Shown one piece after another: positions 44,201-52,505 of a stretch of 64,000 bases of DNA; position 1 is the first letter of the stretch; each line of letters begins with the position of its first letter. The DNA lies in the NCBI GenBank assembly GCA_963697345.1, contig CAVONS010000007.1, forward strand, positions 480,614 through 544,613. Direction: 5' to 3'. The stretch is from Prado023 sp963697345 (GTDB lineage Bacteria; Actinomycetota; Actinomycetes; S36-B12; CAIYMF01). Both the position numbers and the translations under genes were made by a program. Under the pieces are notes generated by a model, which saw nothing but the letters and a program-made list of their open reading frames with translations, was not told where the DNA came from and searched no databases.

Positions 44201-46288
44201 AGGGCGCTCCACCATCCGCCGCAGTTCGGCCTCCGTCGGCGTGCCCACCAGCAGGGTCCCCTCGACCAGCTCCCGAGCAAGGGCGAGGTGGTCGGCCAGA
44301 TCTCCGATGTGGTCGGCCCTGATGGCTACGACGACGGTGGACATGGTCCGCGCCTCGATGTGCCGGGACAGCTCGCCAAGGAAGGCCGCACGCTCGGCCG
44401 GGTCGTCGCATGCCGTCCATGCCTCCTCGAACTGATCGACGACGAGCAGGGTGCGTGTGTCGGACCGGGCGGTGAGTGTGTCCACCGCCCCCCATCCGTC
44501 GGGTCCCGCCGCAGCTGGACCCACCTGCGAGCCCGCGACTGAGATCAGTTCGCTCATGGGGTGCGGGCCGGGGCGCATCATCAGTACGCGCCAGCACTCG
44601 CTGCCTGGCAGAGCGCCAGCTTCCACAGCTGCCAGCAGGCCCGCCCGCAGCAGGGAGGACTTGCCGCTGCCTGAGCTGCCGACGACGGCTACGAACCGTT
44701 CGGAGGCGACCAACGCCAGAAGCTCGGCAACCAGTCGCTCCCGACCAGCGAACCAGCGGGCGTCTGTCGTCTCGTAGGTGGCCAGGCCACGCCAGGGGCA
44801 TACGCCGATCTCGACCTGCTGCGACCGCTCGACGGCATCCCGAAGGTCGGTCACCCCCTCGCGCAACTGCTCTCGGACGTCGGCCAGCTCGCGCCCGACT
44901 GTCTGCGCGCGTGAGGTGGCTTCGCTCACGCGCGCGGTGGCGGAGTCGATCGCGCGCGTCTTCGCCCACGCGTGGAGCCTGCCGGGTAGGCCGCCAGACA
45001 ACCGATGAGCATCGGCAGCAGTCGACGAGGTCGGGGCCTCGCCCGGATAGGAGGCCAGAATCGTGTGTACTTCCGACCGGCTCAGCGGCGCCAGGGGCAG
45101 GTGCACATCGACCCGGTCGGTCGTCGATTGGCGGGCCAGGATCAGGATGAGCCTTCCGCCTCCTGCGGGAGCTCCTGGCATGAATGCCCCTGTGGAGTGG
45201 GTGGAGCCCCGCAGGTCCACCACGGTCAGGGTGGGGACCTCGGCAGGCAGGAGCAACGCTGTCGCCGCGGTGACGTGCACCACAGGAACCCCCGCGTCGG
45301 CCAGCTCCGCCGCCACCTCCGCGCCCAGCCGGCCCACGCCGCTGCCCACGGGACCGGTGATGAGCACACTCACCGCCCGACCGCCGGTGAGGACGTCGTG
45401 CCACGCCGATCGGCAGCTGGCCATCTCGGCCTCGCGTCCGACGAACGGACCGGGCTGTGGCACGAGTGCCGCTGGCAGAGTGACTGCGGGTGTCGGCAGG
45501 TCGAGGGCCGGATCCTGCCGGAGCACCTGGGCCTCCAGATGGCGCAGGGCCGCTCCGGGCTCAGCCCCCAGCTCTTCGACCATGACGGTGCGGGCGCGGC
45601 GATACGCAGCCAAGCTGTCAGCCTGCCGGTCGGCGCGGTACAGCGCGAGGACGAGCAGGTACCACAGCCGTTCCCGAAGTGGGTCGGCGTTGACCAGGGC
45701 CTCCACCTCGGCGACTACTTCCCGAGCCCGTCCGAGCTCGAGGTCGGCAGCGATCCGGTCCTCGAGGGCGATCGCCCGCAGGCTGTCCAGGCGCCTGGCC
45801 TCAAGACCCAGCGCTGGGGTGGACTCGAGCCCCTGGTAGGCACGGCCGCGCCAAAGCCCCAGTGCTGGATGCAGTGCCTCCGCCGCCCGCGAGGCATGCC
45901 CTTCCCGGAACGCCACACGTCCGACCTCGGCCAGCGACTCGAAGCGGCGGGAGTCGATCGAGTCGTCCGCCAGTGCAAGCCGATACCCGCCCGGGTCCGT
46001 CAGGAGCAGTACTGGTCGTCCGTGGGGCTCCGGCTCGATCAGGCGCCGCAGGCGGACGACCTGGTTCTGCAGCGCCTTGTGCGCCGTCCTCGGTGGGCTT
46101 CTGCCCCACAGGGTCTCGGCCAGCTCGTCGGTGGGAACTGTCTGGCCAGCCCGTACGACCAGGTGCGCCATGAGCGCACGCTCCTTCGGGCCCACCAGAG
46201 GGATCGGGGTGTCGCCAAGACGTATCTCCATCGACCCCAGGACGCTGATGGCCACCTGCGGGCGCGTAGAGATGCTCTTGTCTGCCAT
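41297..46288 (-). CDS. Giant SARP-type regulator: wHTH-BTAD, STAND NTPase, membrane helix and WD40 repeats
   Basis: 1663 residues from ATG 46288 with GGAGGGCG upstream. Domains in order: an OmpR-type winged helix (about 10-105, VGPKERALMAHLVVRAGQTV); a bacterial transcriptional activator domain (about 110-255, ending VEELGAEPGAALRHLEAQVL); a degenerate ATPase-like segment (about 280-450, GPVGSGVGRLG); an nSTAND1 NTPase with Walker A VGSSGSGKSSLLRAG (about 535-550); and a single hydrophobic helix (LGISAALLVVASGAGVMAL, about 935). From about 1040 to the end lie WD40 repeats of the type LALSPDGTRIALA and VRVWDTATWTQLLALPG. SARP proteins activate secondary-metabolite or stress genes; here the WD40 part may sense at or across the membrane. 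If the helix is a true membrane span, the propeller lies outside. The target is unknown. Confidence 0.92.
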   Translation of the reverse strand: MADKSISTRPQVAISVLGSMEIRLGDTPIPLVGPKERALMAHLVVRAGQTVPTDELAETLWGRSPPRTAHKALQNQVVRLRRLIEPEPHGRPVLLLTDPGGYRLALADDSIDSRRFESLAEVGRVAFREGHASRAAEALHPALGLWRGRAYQGLESTPALGLEARRLDSLRAIALEDRIAADLELGRAREVVAEVEALVNADPLRERLWYLLVLALYRADRQADSLAAYRRARTVMVEELGAEPGAALRHLEAQVLRQDPALDLPTPAVTLPAALVPQPGPFVGREAEMASCRSAWHDVLTGGRAVSVLITGPVGSGVGRLGAEVAAELADAGVPVVHVTAATALLLPAEVPTLTVVDLRGSTHSTGAFMPGAPAGGGRLILILARQSTTDRVDVHLPLAPLSRSEVHTILASYPGEAPTSSTAADAHRLSGGLPGRLHAWAKTRAIDSATARVSEATSRAQTVGRELADVREQLREGVTDLRDAVERSQQVEIGVCPWRGLATYETTDARWFAGRERLVAELLALVASERFVAVVGSSGSGKSSLLRAGLLAAVEAGALPGSECWRVLMMRPGPHPMSELISVAGSQVGPAAAGPDGWGAVDTLTARSDTRTLLVVDQFEEAWTACDDPAERAAFLGELSRHIEARTMSTVVVAIRADHIGDLADHLALARELVEGTLLVGTPTEAELRRMVERPAQRAGLVLEEGLLDAIVDDSRFEPGSLPLLSTALQELWDVRQGRRLTLASHFARGGLPGAVARLAEDAYGALDDQDRTATRALLLRLAGSGATGSVSRRRVLLSELDSLPDPRVRAVVEPLTAARLLTVDADHVEVAHEALFRQWPRLRAWLEERSADRTIRRRLSAATSDWVEAGRDPAEVWQGSSLAAGLELMAATPDELTVGERAFLEAGRVRLGAERAAIEGRSREAAQQNRHLRITLGISAALLVVASGAGVMALQSQTRAEVAQGAAEQATREAQARELAAAANAQLQADPELSVLLATRAIATTRGAGGVALSEAVEALHQAVVHSRVVEVLPGMGGSLASSPDGSVLIPEGPEGSGVVEVHDARTGELLRSWQAHSVDLNDVGMGADGTLVTAGDDGTVIAWELQTGRELGRVTGPEAEEDVYNPQVSADGSVIAGGWSSSRTVRVHDLRTGRTVRVFPDLDRGWVLALSPDGTRIALAHDEGRVTVFDVASGRRLLDLAGEDVWAADLAWSPDGRWIAGSLDGRGGRVWDARSGDQVATLGPGHVGYAPVIGWSPDSAIVASVGHDGTARVWRFDGADAELVGAMSSLSTRDGILGMAFSPDSRLLYASGFDVASSITVFDVSAGGSAEWATTASPSEWTALAFSPDGTRLYLGSETSGIRAMDPNSGLTLESLGRTLDPERIGEQLSRELEVSPGGLVATASEDGVRVVDPATRRQLFSYSPPDWYPTSIAWNGDGSLLAVAGHNDGRTVILDLSGREVGQVQEDEPYVSISVAFTKDGSQLAVGRAPQAVQLGVWGVTVWDWRAQKLQMTIDAEAQRLAYTDDGLLINADRRGPVMVTDAATGAVRTRLTGHTGGTWDLALSPDGGRMATVGRDGTVRVWDTATWTQLLALPGHDGSAVSVRFSPDGRKLATLGEDGRARVWAMDLEDLLLISTRKVTRSLSIEECRQYLHTDNCV

Positions 46289-46670
46289 CGCCCTCCAGCG
46301 TCACGGGTCAGACCCCGGGCGGCCATGGAATCGCGACCACGCCGATCAGGCTAGGGTGCCCTAACCACCCTGCACTGCGCAATGGTCAGCCTGCGCCGGG
46401 CCATGTGACCCCACGCCTGGGACCCGTGCCCCGGAGCCTCGACACTCCGGCGATAGCCGCCGCGTCGCTTCCTGACCCGATCTCGGCGAAGTATCATGTG
46501 CAGGCTGTCGCCATCCGATGACGGATAGTGATGCTGGACACAGGACGGGGGTCACTGGTGGTGGACGATGACCTTGCGGTTCCGCGGGCACCCGATCCGG
46601 CTGGGTCCTGCCTGAAGTCGCGACCCCCAGGGATGTCCTGCTCCTCGGGGATGCCCCGGCGGGAACGCCC
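46289..46670 (+). other. Divergent promoter region between the SARP and MFS genes
   Basis: About 380 bases. A palindrome TAGGGTGCCCTA (46352-46363, five-base arms around TG) overlaps a reverse TAGCCT-like -10 for the SARP gene and may be its operator. Short open frames here are not supported by any motif. Confidence 0.4.
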
Positions 46671-47900
46671 GTGACCACCGTGGGACGTACCGCGATGCGG
46701 GCGTCCGACAGCGTGTGGCGGGTCTCGGCGTTCCGGCGGATCTGGATCGGCCAGGTGGTCTCCGAGGTCGGTGACTGGGCCGCACGCCTGGCCATGTCGA
46801 TCCTCGTCTTCAGCGCTACCGGGTCGGCCCTGATGTCCGCCCTGGTGTTCTCGGTGTCCCTCTTGCCGGCCCTGGGTCCGGGGCAGTGGTTGACGGTGCG
46901 GACCGGCACGCTGCCCCGACGGACGCTGTTCCTGATCACCGAGTCCACCCGAGCGGCCCTGCTGGTGATGCTCGCGCTGTTCCCCACCACCGCGCTGGCA
47001 CTCGTGGTCGCCTTCACCACAGGTCTGGTCCGCGTTCCCTTCATGTCGCAACGCTCGGCAATGGTCCCCGAGATCGTCGGCCTGGACCGGGTGGTGTCGG
47101 CCACCAAGATCTCTCAGGTCACCCAGAACCTGACCATTCTCGTCGGGTATGCCGCTGGTGGGGTCCTGGTGGGGCTGTTCACCGTGTCCGGGGCGCTGCT
47201 GTTCGCCTCGGTCACGTTCGCCATCTCCGGGGTGCTGTTGGCCAGCATCACGCACCCGGCCAACCGGACCCGCGCAGCGGGGGACACCGCTCCCAGCATG
47301 CGCGCCGGGTGGAGCGCGCTGCGGACCCTGCCCGGAGTGACCGCGGCCGCGCTGCTGTCGGCGATCGCGCTCGGGGCCGGGGTGGCCATCGAATCCCAGG
47401 CCGTCCCGCTGGCCAGCACGCTGCCGATCAGCGACCTGCCCGCGTCCACCGTGGCCTCCGCTCTGCTGATCGGGTCCACCCTCGTGGCCGCCGCCGCAGC
47501 TGCGGCCGTCCCATCCCGGTGGCGGGAACGGGCCCTGCTCACCTGGTCGGCGGCCCTGATCGCAGGTCCTGCGGCGGCCGGCGTGGTCGGGTTCAGCTTC
47601 GGCGGGATGTGGGCCTCAGCTGTGGCGCTGATCGCGTGCGGCGCCATGTTCGGTGCCTCTGGCCCGGCGAACGCGGTGGCGGCCATGCAGCTGCCACTGG
47701 AGCAGAGGGCTGCCGTGTACTCCTTGGTCATCGGCGCCCTGTTCGCAGCGCAGGCCGTCGCCGGACCAGTCGCCGGCTTCCTCTTCGACCGCTACGGCAC
47801 CACCGGCCTGGCCGCCCTGCTCATCGTGCCGATCCTGGCCGCCGCGGCGACGCACCTGACGCTGACTCGAAGCCTGCCTGCTCCCGCACCGGACCACTGA
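46671..47900 (+). CDS. MFS transporter
   Basis: 409 residues from GTG 46671, with twelve hydrophobic helices. The N-terminus (WRVSAFRRIWIGQVVSEVGD) and the loop TGTLPRRTLFLITE, which matches GxLxDRxxRR in degenerate form, place it in the MFS_3/enterobactin-exporter-like group of drug or siderophore exporters. Helix 4-5 (FPTTALALVVAFTTGLVRVP) and the second-half motif FDRYGTTGLAALLIVPILAA fit. It is divergent from the SARP regulator 382 bases away, so it could be a target. The ribosome site is weak (GGCGGGAAC). The substrate is unknown. Confidence 0.85.
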   Translation: MTTVGRTAMRASDSVWRVSAFRRIWIGQVVSEVGDWAARLAMSILVFSATGSALMSALVFSVSLLPALGPGQWLTVRTGTLPRRTLFLITESTRAALLVMLALFPTTALALVVAFTTGLVRVPFMSQRSAMVPEIVGLDRVVSATKISQVTQNLTILVGYAAGGVLVGLFTVSGALLFASVTFAISGVLLASITHPANRTRAAGDTAPSMRAGWSALRTLPGVTAAALLSAIALGAGVAIESQAVPLASTLPISDLPASTVASALLIGSTLVAAAAAAAVPSRWRERALLTWSAALIAGPAAAGVVGFSFGGMWASAVALIACGAMFGASGPANAVAAMQLPLEQRAAVYSLVIGALFAAQAVAGPVAGFLFDRYGTTGLAALLIVPILAAAATHLTLTRSLPAPAPDH

Positions 47901-47956
47901 CCCACCGCATCGGGGCCCGGTCCGCGAGTGTCCGGCGGTGCGCTGCCCTCGAGTGG

Positions 47957-48331
47957 TCAGCCGTTGTGTGTCGGGCGCACCGGGCTGGTCCACGCCGACC
48001 ACATCATGGGCACCTGCGCCGGCATGCGGGCCCATCCGGCGACCTTCTGCCACGTCGGGCGGTTGCTGCGTTGGAGGTCGACGGCCATCTGGAGGTTGCC
48101 GACCCAGATGACGGCGAGGGTCGCGGTGCTGACTGCCGGCGCCCACGGCTGTCGTGTCGCCAGCCCGCCAGCACTCACCAGCTCAGCGACACCACTTGCG
48201 TACACCCAGGCCCTGGGTTGCCCAAGCTGCTGTGGGATGAGCGGTTCGAAGACCTGGGGGCGGACGAGATGGACGAAACCGCTCAGGGCGAGGGCGCCCG
48301 CGACCATGGTGGTGCCAAGGGGCTGCTGCAT
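47957..48331 (-). CDS. DoxX-like small membrane protein
   Basis: 124 residues from ATG 48331 with four helices: TTMVAGALALSGFVHLVRPQ, AWVYASGVAELVSAGGLA, VSTATLAVIWVGNLQMAVDL and the C-terminal VPMMWSAW. The pattern of a His/Pro in the first helix and SGVAEL in the second is that of the DoxX superfamily. Functions vary and are mostly unknown. TAGCGT ends six bases before the ATG with no ribosome site, so the message is probably leaderless. Confidence 0.75.
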   Translation of the reverse strand: MQQPLGTTMVAGALALSGFVHLVRPQVFEPLIPQQLGQPRAWVYASGVAELVSAGGLATRQPWAPAVSTATLAVIWVGNLQMAVDLQRSNRPTWQKVAGWARMPAQVPMMWSAWTSPVRPTHNG

Positions 48332-48337
48332 GGCGCC

Positions 48338-48343
48338 ACGCTA
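48338..48343 (-). promoter_or_regulatory. -10 hexamer of a probable leaderless promoter (DoxX gene)
   Basis: On the reverse strand TAGCGT is followed by six bases (GGCGCC) and the ATG at 48331. Confidence 0.45.
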
Positions 48344-48443
48344 GGCGTTGGATGACGACGAGGCGAACTCTTCTCCGGTGCCCGTCCGGCAGCGCGGGCT
48401 GCTAGCGTGAAGACCCACATCGAGCCAGGAGGGAGGGCACGCC

Positions 48444-48485
48444 ATGACTGCCGTCGTCGAATGCTGTCCCTCCCGCGCCGCCTGA
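48444..48485 (+). CDS. Cys-Cys leader peptide upstream of rsgA
   Basis: A 13-codon open frame, MTAVVECCPSRAA, with a strong ribosome site (GGAGGGAGG, eight bases before the ATG). It ends 66 bases before rsgA. A GC-rich hairpin-forming stretch (GGGCC near 48489 with GGCCC near 48510) lies between. Short leaders with adjacent cysteine codons act as cysteine-responsive attenuators in mycobacteria and other actinobacteria. Too short for a stable protein; the case rests on the ribosome site, the paired Cys codons and the position. Confidence 0.55.
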   Translation: MTAVVECCPSRAA

Positions 48486-48551
48486 GTTGGGCCTCGGTCC
48501 CGCTGCGCGGGCCCACATCGCCGCACTGCGGCACTTCTCGATGAGGTTCCG

Positions 48552-49601
48552 ATGGTTCCCCAGCTCGATCCCGTGCTCGCTGAGTACGGCTACACAGAAG
48601 ACCTGGAAGCCGCCCTGTCCGAGGGTGAGTGGCCCGCTCGAGTCCTGCGCCACGACGGCGCCTCGCTGCTGGCTGTGACCACGGATGGGCCCCGGCCCCT
48701 GCCCGCCCCCGTCGCCCTTGAGCCAGTGCCGACCGTCGGCGACTGGCTGGCTGTCCGGCTGCCGAGCGCACGCGCCTGGGAGGGCGCCCGGATCGGGGCC
48801 GTGCTTCCCCGCCGATCCCTGCTGCGTCGGCGGTCAGCCGACGGGACGGGATCGCAGGCCCTGGCCGCCAACGTTGATGTCGTCCTCATCGTGTGCGGGG
48901 CCGACCGCCCCATCCGTGGGGGTCGGATCCAGCGTGCGGCCACGCAGGCATGGGATGCCGGCGCTGACCCGGTGCTCGTGCTCACGAAGTCCGACGCCCC
49001 CGAAGCAGCAGACATCGACCTGGACAGGATCGGACTCGAGGTACCGGGCGTCCCCGTGCTGGTGACCTCAGTGATCGAGGGGGTCGGCCTGGCCGAACTG
49101 CGCGCACGCATCGCTGGCGTGACGGCCGTGCTGATCGGTGAATCCGGGGCGGGGAAGTCCACGTTGAGCAATGCGCTGCTCGGACGCGAGGAGATGATCA
49201 CCGGGGCAGTGCGCGACGGCGACCACAAGGGCCGCCACACCACCTCGGCACGACAGCTGCACCTGCTTCCCGGGGCAGATCACGCGGTGATCATCGACAC
49301 GCCGGGATTGCGCTCCCTGGGGCTGTTCACCGATGAGCACGCGGTGGATGCCGGGTTCGGAGACATCCAGGAGCTGGCCCAGATGTGTCGGTTCTCCGAC
49401 TGCGCCCACGTGGCAGAGCCGGGGTGTGCGGTCCTGGAGGCGTGCGCCGATGGTCGGCTGCCGAGTACGCGCTACGAGTCCTGGCGACGTCTGCAACGGG
49501 AGGTGGCCAGCGCGCAGCTGCGGGCCGACCCGCGTCAGATGCGCCGGCACCACAGGAAGATGTCCCAGATGCAGAAGGAGGTCGGCAAGCACAAGCGATA
49601 G
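48552..49601 (+). CDS. rsgA: Ribosome small subunit-dependent GTPase A
   Basis: 349 residues from ATG 48552 (GAGG upstream). This is the circularly permuted GTPase that helps mature the 30S subunit. The OB-like N-terminal domain (about 20-110) precedes TKSD (G4), then GESGAGKSTLSNALL (G1, about 197-211), a TTSARQLHLLP switch region (G2), DTPGLRS (G3) and the C-terminal zinc finger CRFSDCAHVAEPGCAV. All GTPase motifs are present in the permuted order G4-G1-G2-G3. The C-terminus ends in a basic helix (MRRHHRKMSQMQKEVGKHKR). Confidence 0.95.
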   Translation: MVPQLDPVLAEYGYTEDLEAALSEGEWPARVLRHDGASLLAVTTDGPRPLPAPVALEPVPTVGDWLAVRLPSARAWEGARIGAVLPRRSLLRRRSADGTGSQALAANVDVVLIVCGADRPIRGGRIQRAATQAWDAGADPVLVLTKSDAPEAADIDLDRIGLEVPGVPVLVTSVIEGVGLAELRARIAGVTAVLIGESGAGKSTLSNALLGREEMITGAVRDGDHKGRHTTSARQLHLLPGADHAVIIDTPGLRSLGLFTDEHAVDAGFGDIQELAQMCRFSDCAHVAEPGCAVLEACADGRLPSTRYESWRRLQREVASAQLRADPRQMRRHHRKMSQMQKEVGKHKR

Positions 49602-49631
49602 CTCGGGCTGCCACACCCTCGCGGCAAGCGG

Positions 49632-50306
49632 CTACGAGGGCCGGACCAGGCCCGATTCGTAGGCGAACACCACAGCCTGCACCCGGTCGCGCACACCGAG
49701 CTTGGCCAGGACCCGGCCCACGTGGGTCTTCACGGTCGTCTCCGAGAGCACGAACCTCTCGGCGATCTCCTGGTTCGACAGGCCCTCCGCGACCGCCTCC
49801 AGCACCTCTCTCTCCCGGGGCGTGAGGCTCTCCACGCGCGGATCGCCAGGTGGCCGCTGCTCGGTGGTGGCGCTGGGCTCAGGCATCCGGTCTGCGAAGA
49901 GGTCGAGCATCCGGCGCGTGATCCGAGGCGAGACGACTGCGTCACCGCTGGCAACGGTGCGAATGGCCTGGACCAGTTCGGCCGGTGGTGCGTCCTTGAG
50001 CAGGAAGCCACTGGCGCCGGCCCGCAGGCCCTCGAACGCGTACTCGTCGAGGTCGAACGTCGTCAGGATCAGCACCCGGGTGCGTGGGTGTGCAGCGGTG
50101 ATCTGCGCGGTGGCGTCGATGCCATTCATTCCGGGCATGCGGACATCCATCAGGACCACGTCAGGGTCCAGGGCGGCGACCTGCGTCAGGGCCGCGTTCC
50201 CGTCCCCGGCCTCCCCGACGACGGTGAGGTCGTCATCGGCCTCCAGGACGAGGCGCATGCCCATGCGCAGCAGCGCCTGGTCGTCGACCAGCAGCACGGT
50301 GATCAT
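49632..50306 (-). CDS. NarL/LuxR-type response regulator
   Basis: 224 residues from ATG 50306. The receiver domain has the acidic pair in LLVDDQALL, the phospho-acceptor Asp in VVLMDVRMPGMNG and the Lys in FLLKDAPP. The C-terminal helix-turn-helix runs from LTPREREVLEAVAEGLSNQE to KLGVRDRVQAV. Its start overlaps the stop of the histidine kinase (ATGA), so the two form a two-component pair in the order ABC ATPase, permease, kinase, regulator. Probable targets are the transporter genes upstream, as in DesK/LiaRS-type modules. Confidence 0.94.
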   Translation of the reverse strand: MITVLLVDDQALLRMGMRLVLEADDDLTVVGEAGDGNAALTQVAALDPDVVLMDVRMPGMNGIDATAQITAAHPRTRVLILTTFDLDEYAFEGLRAGASGFLLKDAPPAELVQAIRTVASGDAVVSPRITRRMLDLFADRMPEPSATTEQRPPGDPRVESLTPREREVLEAVAEGLSNQEIAERFVLSETTVKTHVGRVLAKLGVRDRVQAVVFAYESGLVRPS

Positions 50307-51563
50307 CTGTCGGGCTCCTCCCACGGCAGGACGACGTGCACGCGCCACCCATCGCGATGGGGGCCGCTGGTCACCTGCCCGCCGTAGGCCTGTGCTCGCT
50401 CAGCCATGCCCACCAGCCCTCGACCCGATCCCTGGGACGCGACCACCGGTTCGCGAGGACCATGGTCGATGACCTCGATCTGCACCCCGGCGGCACCGCG
50501 GCGGATCGTGAGCTCTGCCTGTTCCGTGTCCGGGGCGTACCGCAGGGTGTTGGTCAGGGCCTCCTGGACGATCCGGTACACCGTGAGCTGGATCCCTGGG
50601 TCCGCCGGCAGAGGGGCGTCCAGCCCCTGGGCCACCACGGGCAGCCCGGCGGCACGGAACCGCTCGATGAGTGCGTCGAGGTCCAGGCGACCCGGTTGCG
50701 GTTCACGTGGGGCGCCGCCGTCATCAAGGACCCCGAGAACGCGACGCATGTCGGCCAGCGCAGCCCGGCCCGTGCTCGACAACTCGGCCAACGCCGCCCG
50801 GCTGGCGTCGGGCGCTCGATCGAGGGCCGCGCCAGCACCGTCGGAGAGGGCAACCATGACCGAGAGGCTGTGCGCGACGACGTCGTGCATCTCCCGGGCG
50901 ATCCGATTGCGCTCGGACACCCGGGCCAGCTCGGCCTGGCGTTCGCGGTCCCGGGCCAGGGCGTTGGCCCGGTCGACGAGCTCGCTCAGGCGCAGCCGGC
51001 TGTTGCGCACGCTGATACCGATCGCCAGGGCGGCCAGGGAGAAGATGATCAAGCCGGCCACCGAGGTGAGCCGGTCGTCGGTGAGGGGCAGGTCGCCCTC
51101 CCCGCCACCGGTCACTGACACGTCGACGACGGGTTGCTCCCACAGCAGCACGGCCAGGGTCGTCGCGACAACAAGCACGGTGGCGGTGGTCCAGGCGGTA
51201 CGGGCCGGGACGTGCCACGGCGACGGCGTAGACGGCCAGGCCGATCCCGAGGTCGAAGCCGCTGAGCCGCCCAGTGGAGGCTGTGCAGACGATGGCGAGG
51301 ACGCCCATGGTGGCTGCCACCGCCACCGGGCTGCGCCGCCGGAAGGCCAGGGCGGCTGTGCCGGCGATCACGAATCCGAAGGCCGCCAGGGTCGGCTCGA
51401 AGTCGTAGGGGAACAGCACGCTGGCGCCGGCAGGCAGGGCGAAGACGAGCATGACGACCGCGTCCATGGCCCAGGGATTGCGGTGGAAGTACCGGCGCAC
51501 GGGACCGGGACGACGGACGCTGAGCTCGCTGAACGGTTCCAGTCCGGCGGGATCGCTGGTCAC
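50303..51563 (-). pseudogene. Sensor histidine kinase (HisKA_3), one frameshift near 51213
   Basis: The likely start is GTG 51563, six bases after GGAGGTGA (VTSDPAGLEPFSELSVRR). The membrane domain reads in one frame to GLAVYAVAVAR and then in another from VPARTAWTTATVLVVATTLA onward; one base is extra near 51213 or two are missing. The second frame carries the dimerisation box REMHDVVAHSLSVMVALSDG with the phospho-histidine, and the ATPase motifs IVQEALTNTLRYAP, VIDHGP and GRGLVGMAERAQ. The full protein would be about 419 residues, normal for NarX/DesK-like kinases. The kinase core alone (from about 51178) is intact, so a soluble truncated kinase could still form. Confidence 0.85.
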
Positions 51564-51641
51564 TGTGGTCACCTCCACACTGTCCCATCCCCTACCGCTG
51601 CGGTGTCGGTCATGCCGGACAAGGGTCATGGTTGCGTCCGC

Positions 51642-52505
51642 TCAGGCGTCCCGGCGAGTCAGCAGCACCGCGGCCAGGGCGAGCAGGGCCATCACCCAGG
51701 CGACCAGTACGGCATAGCCCTGCCAGGGCGCCAGGTGCGCACCGTCGGTGGCCGCGTTGACCGTCGCGATCATCTCCGAGTCGAACAGGACCCGCCGGCC
51801 AGCCGTGGACGGCAGGAACGGACTGATCACGTCGATGGCGCGCAGGGGGATCATCATCAGGACGTTCTCGATCACCAGCAGCAGTGCGATGACGCCTGAC
51901 AGCGCGGCTGCGCTGTGGCGAACGAGTGCGCCGAGGGCCAGTGCGAGCAGGGCGATCGCGGCCAGGTAGAGCGGCAGGCCGATCGTCATCCGCAGGGTCT
52001 CGGCGTCGGTGAGGTCGAGGGTCACGCCCAGCTCGTCGTGGAACGGCATCGTCGCGAGGTACGACAGCGCCATCGCAACGAGCGTCACGCTCAGGACGCA
52101 GACGGTGAGCACACATGCCTTGGCCCACAGGACCGGCACCCGGCCGGGGACGGCGGTGAACGTCGAGCGGACCATGCCGGTCGAGTACTCGCTCGTGATG
52201 ATCAGGACGCCGAGCACCGCCACGCCCAGCTGCGCCAGCTGGTAGCCGGCGCTGAACAGCTGAGCGGCGTTCATCCCGCCGGGCGAGGTGCCCCCGTCGA
52301 CCATCCCGGCGGTGCTTCCCCACGCTGCCAGGACGCTGACGCCCACCATGAGGAGCAGCGTGGTGCCCAGGATCCAGGCGGTCGAGCGGACGCTTCGGAA
52401 CTTGATCCACTCGGCGGCAATGGTGCCGATCAGCGTGACCCGACCGGGGGCTGTGGCGGTCGGCATCGGTTCGGTGCTGTGCGCAGTGTCGAGGGTGGTG
52501 GTCAT
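51642..52505 (-). CDS. ABC-2 type transporter permease
   Basis: 287 residues from ATG 52505. An N-terminal cytoplasmic stretch with TIAAEWIKFRSVRSTAWIL is the coupling helix typical of ABC-2 permeases. About six helices follow (GVAVLGVLIITSEYSTGMVR, LAAIALLALALGALVRHSAA, LSGVIALLLVIENVLMMIPL and others). SEYSTGMVRSTFTAVPGR is the conserved E-xxxG-R-T motif of this type. It overlaps the ATPase gene stop (ATGA). Related pairs export antimicrobial peptides or lipids. The two-component genes downstream support a stress-sensing module. Confidence 0.9.
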   Translation of the reverse strand: MTTTLDTAHSTEPMPTATAPGRVTLIGTIAAEWIKFRSVRSTAWILGTTLLLMVGVSVLAAWGSTAGMVDGGTSPGGMNAAQLFSAGYQLAQLGVAVLGVLIITSEYSTGMVRSTFTAVPGRVPVLWAKACVLTVCVLSVTLVAMALSYLATMPFHDELGVTLDLTDAETLRMTIGLPLYLAAIALLALALGALVRHSAAALSGVIALLLVIENVLMMIPLRAIDVISPFLPSTAGRRVLFDSEMIATVNAATDGAHLAPWQGYAVLVAWVMALLALAAVLLTRRDA

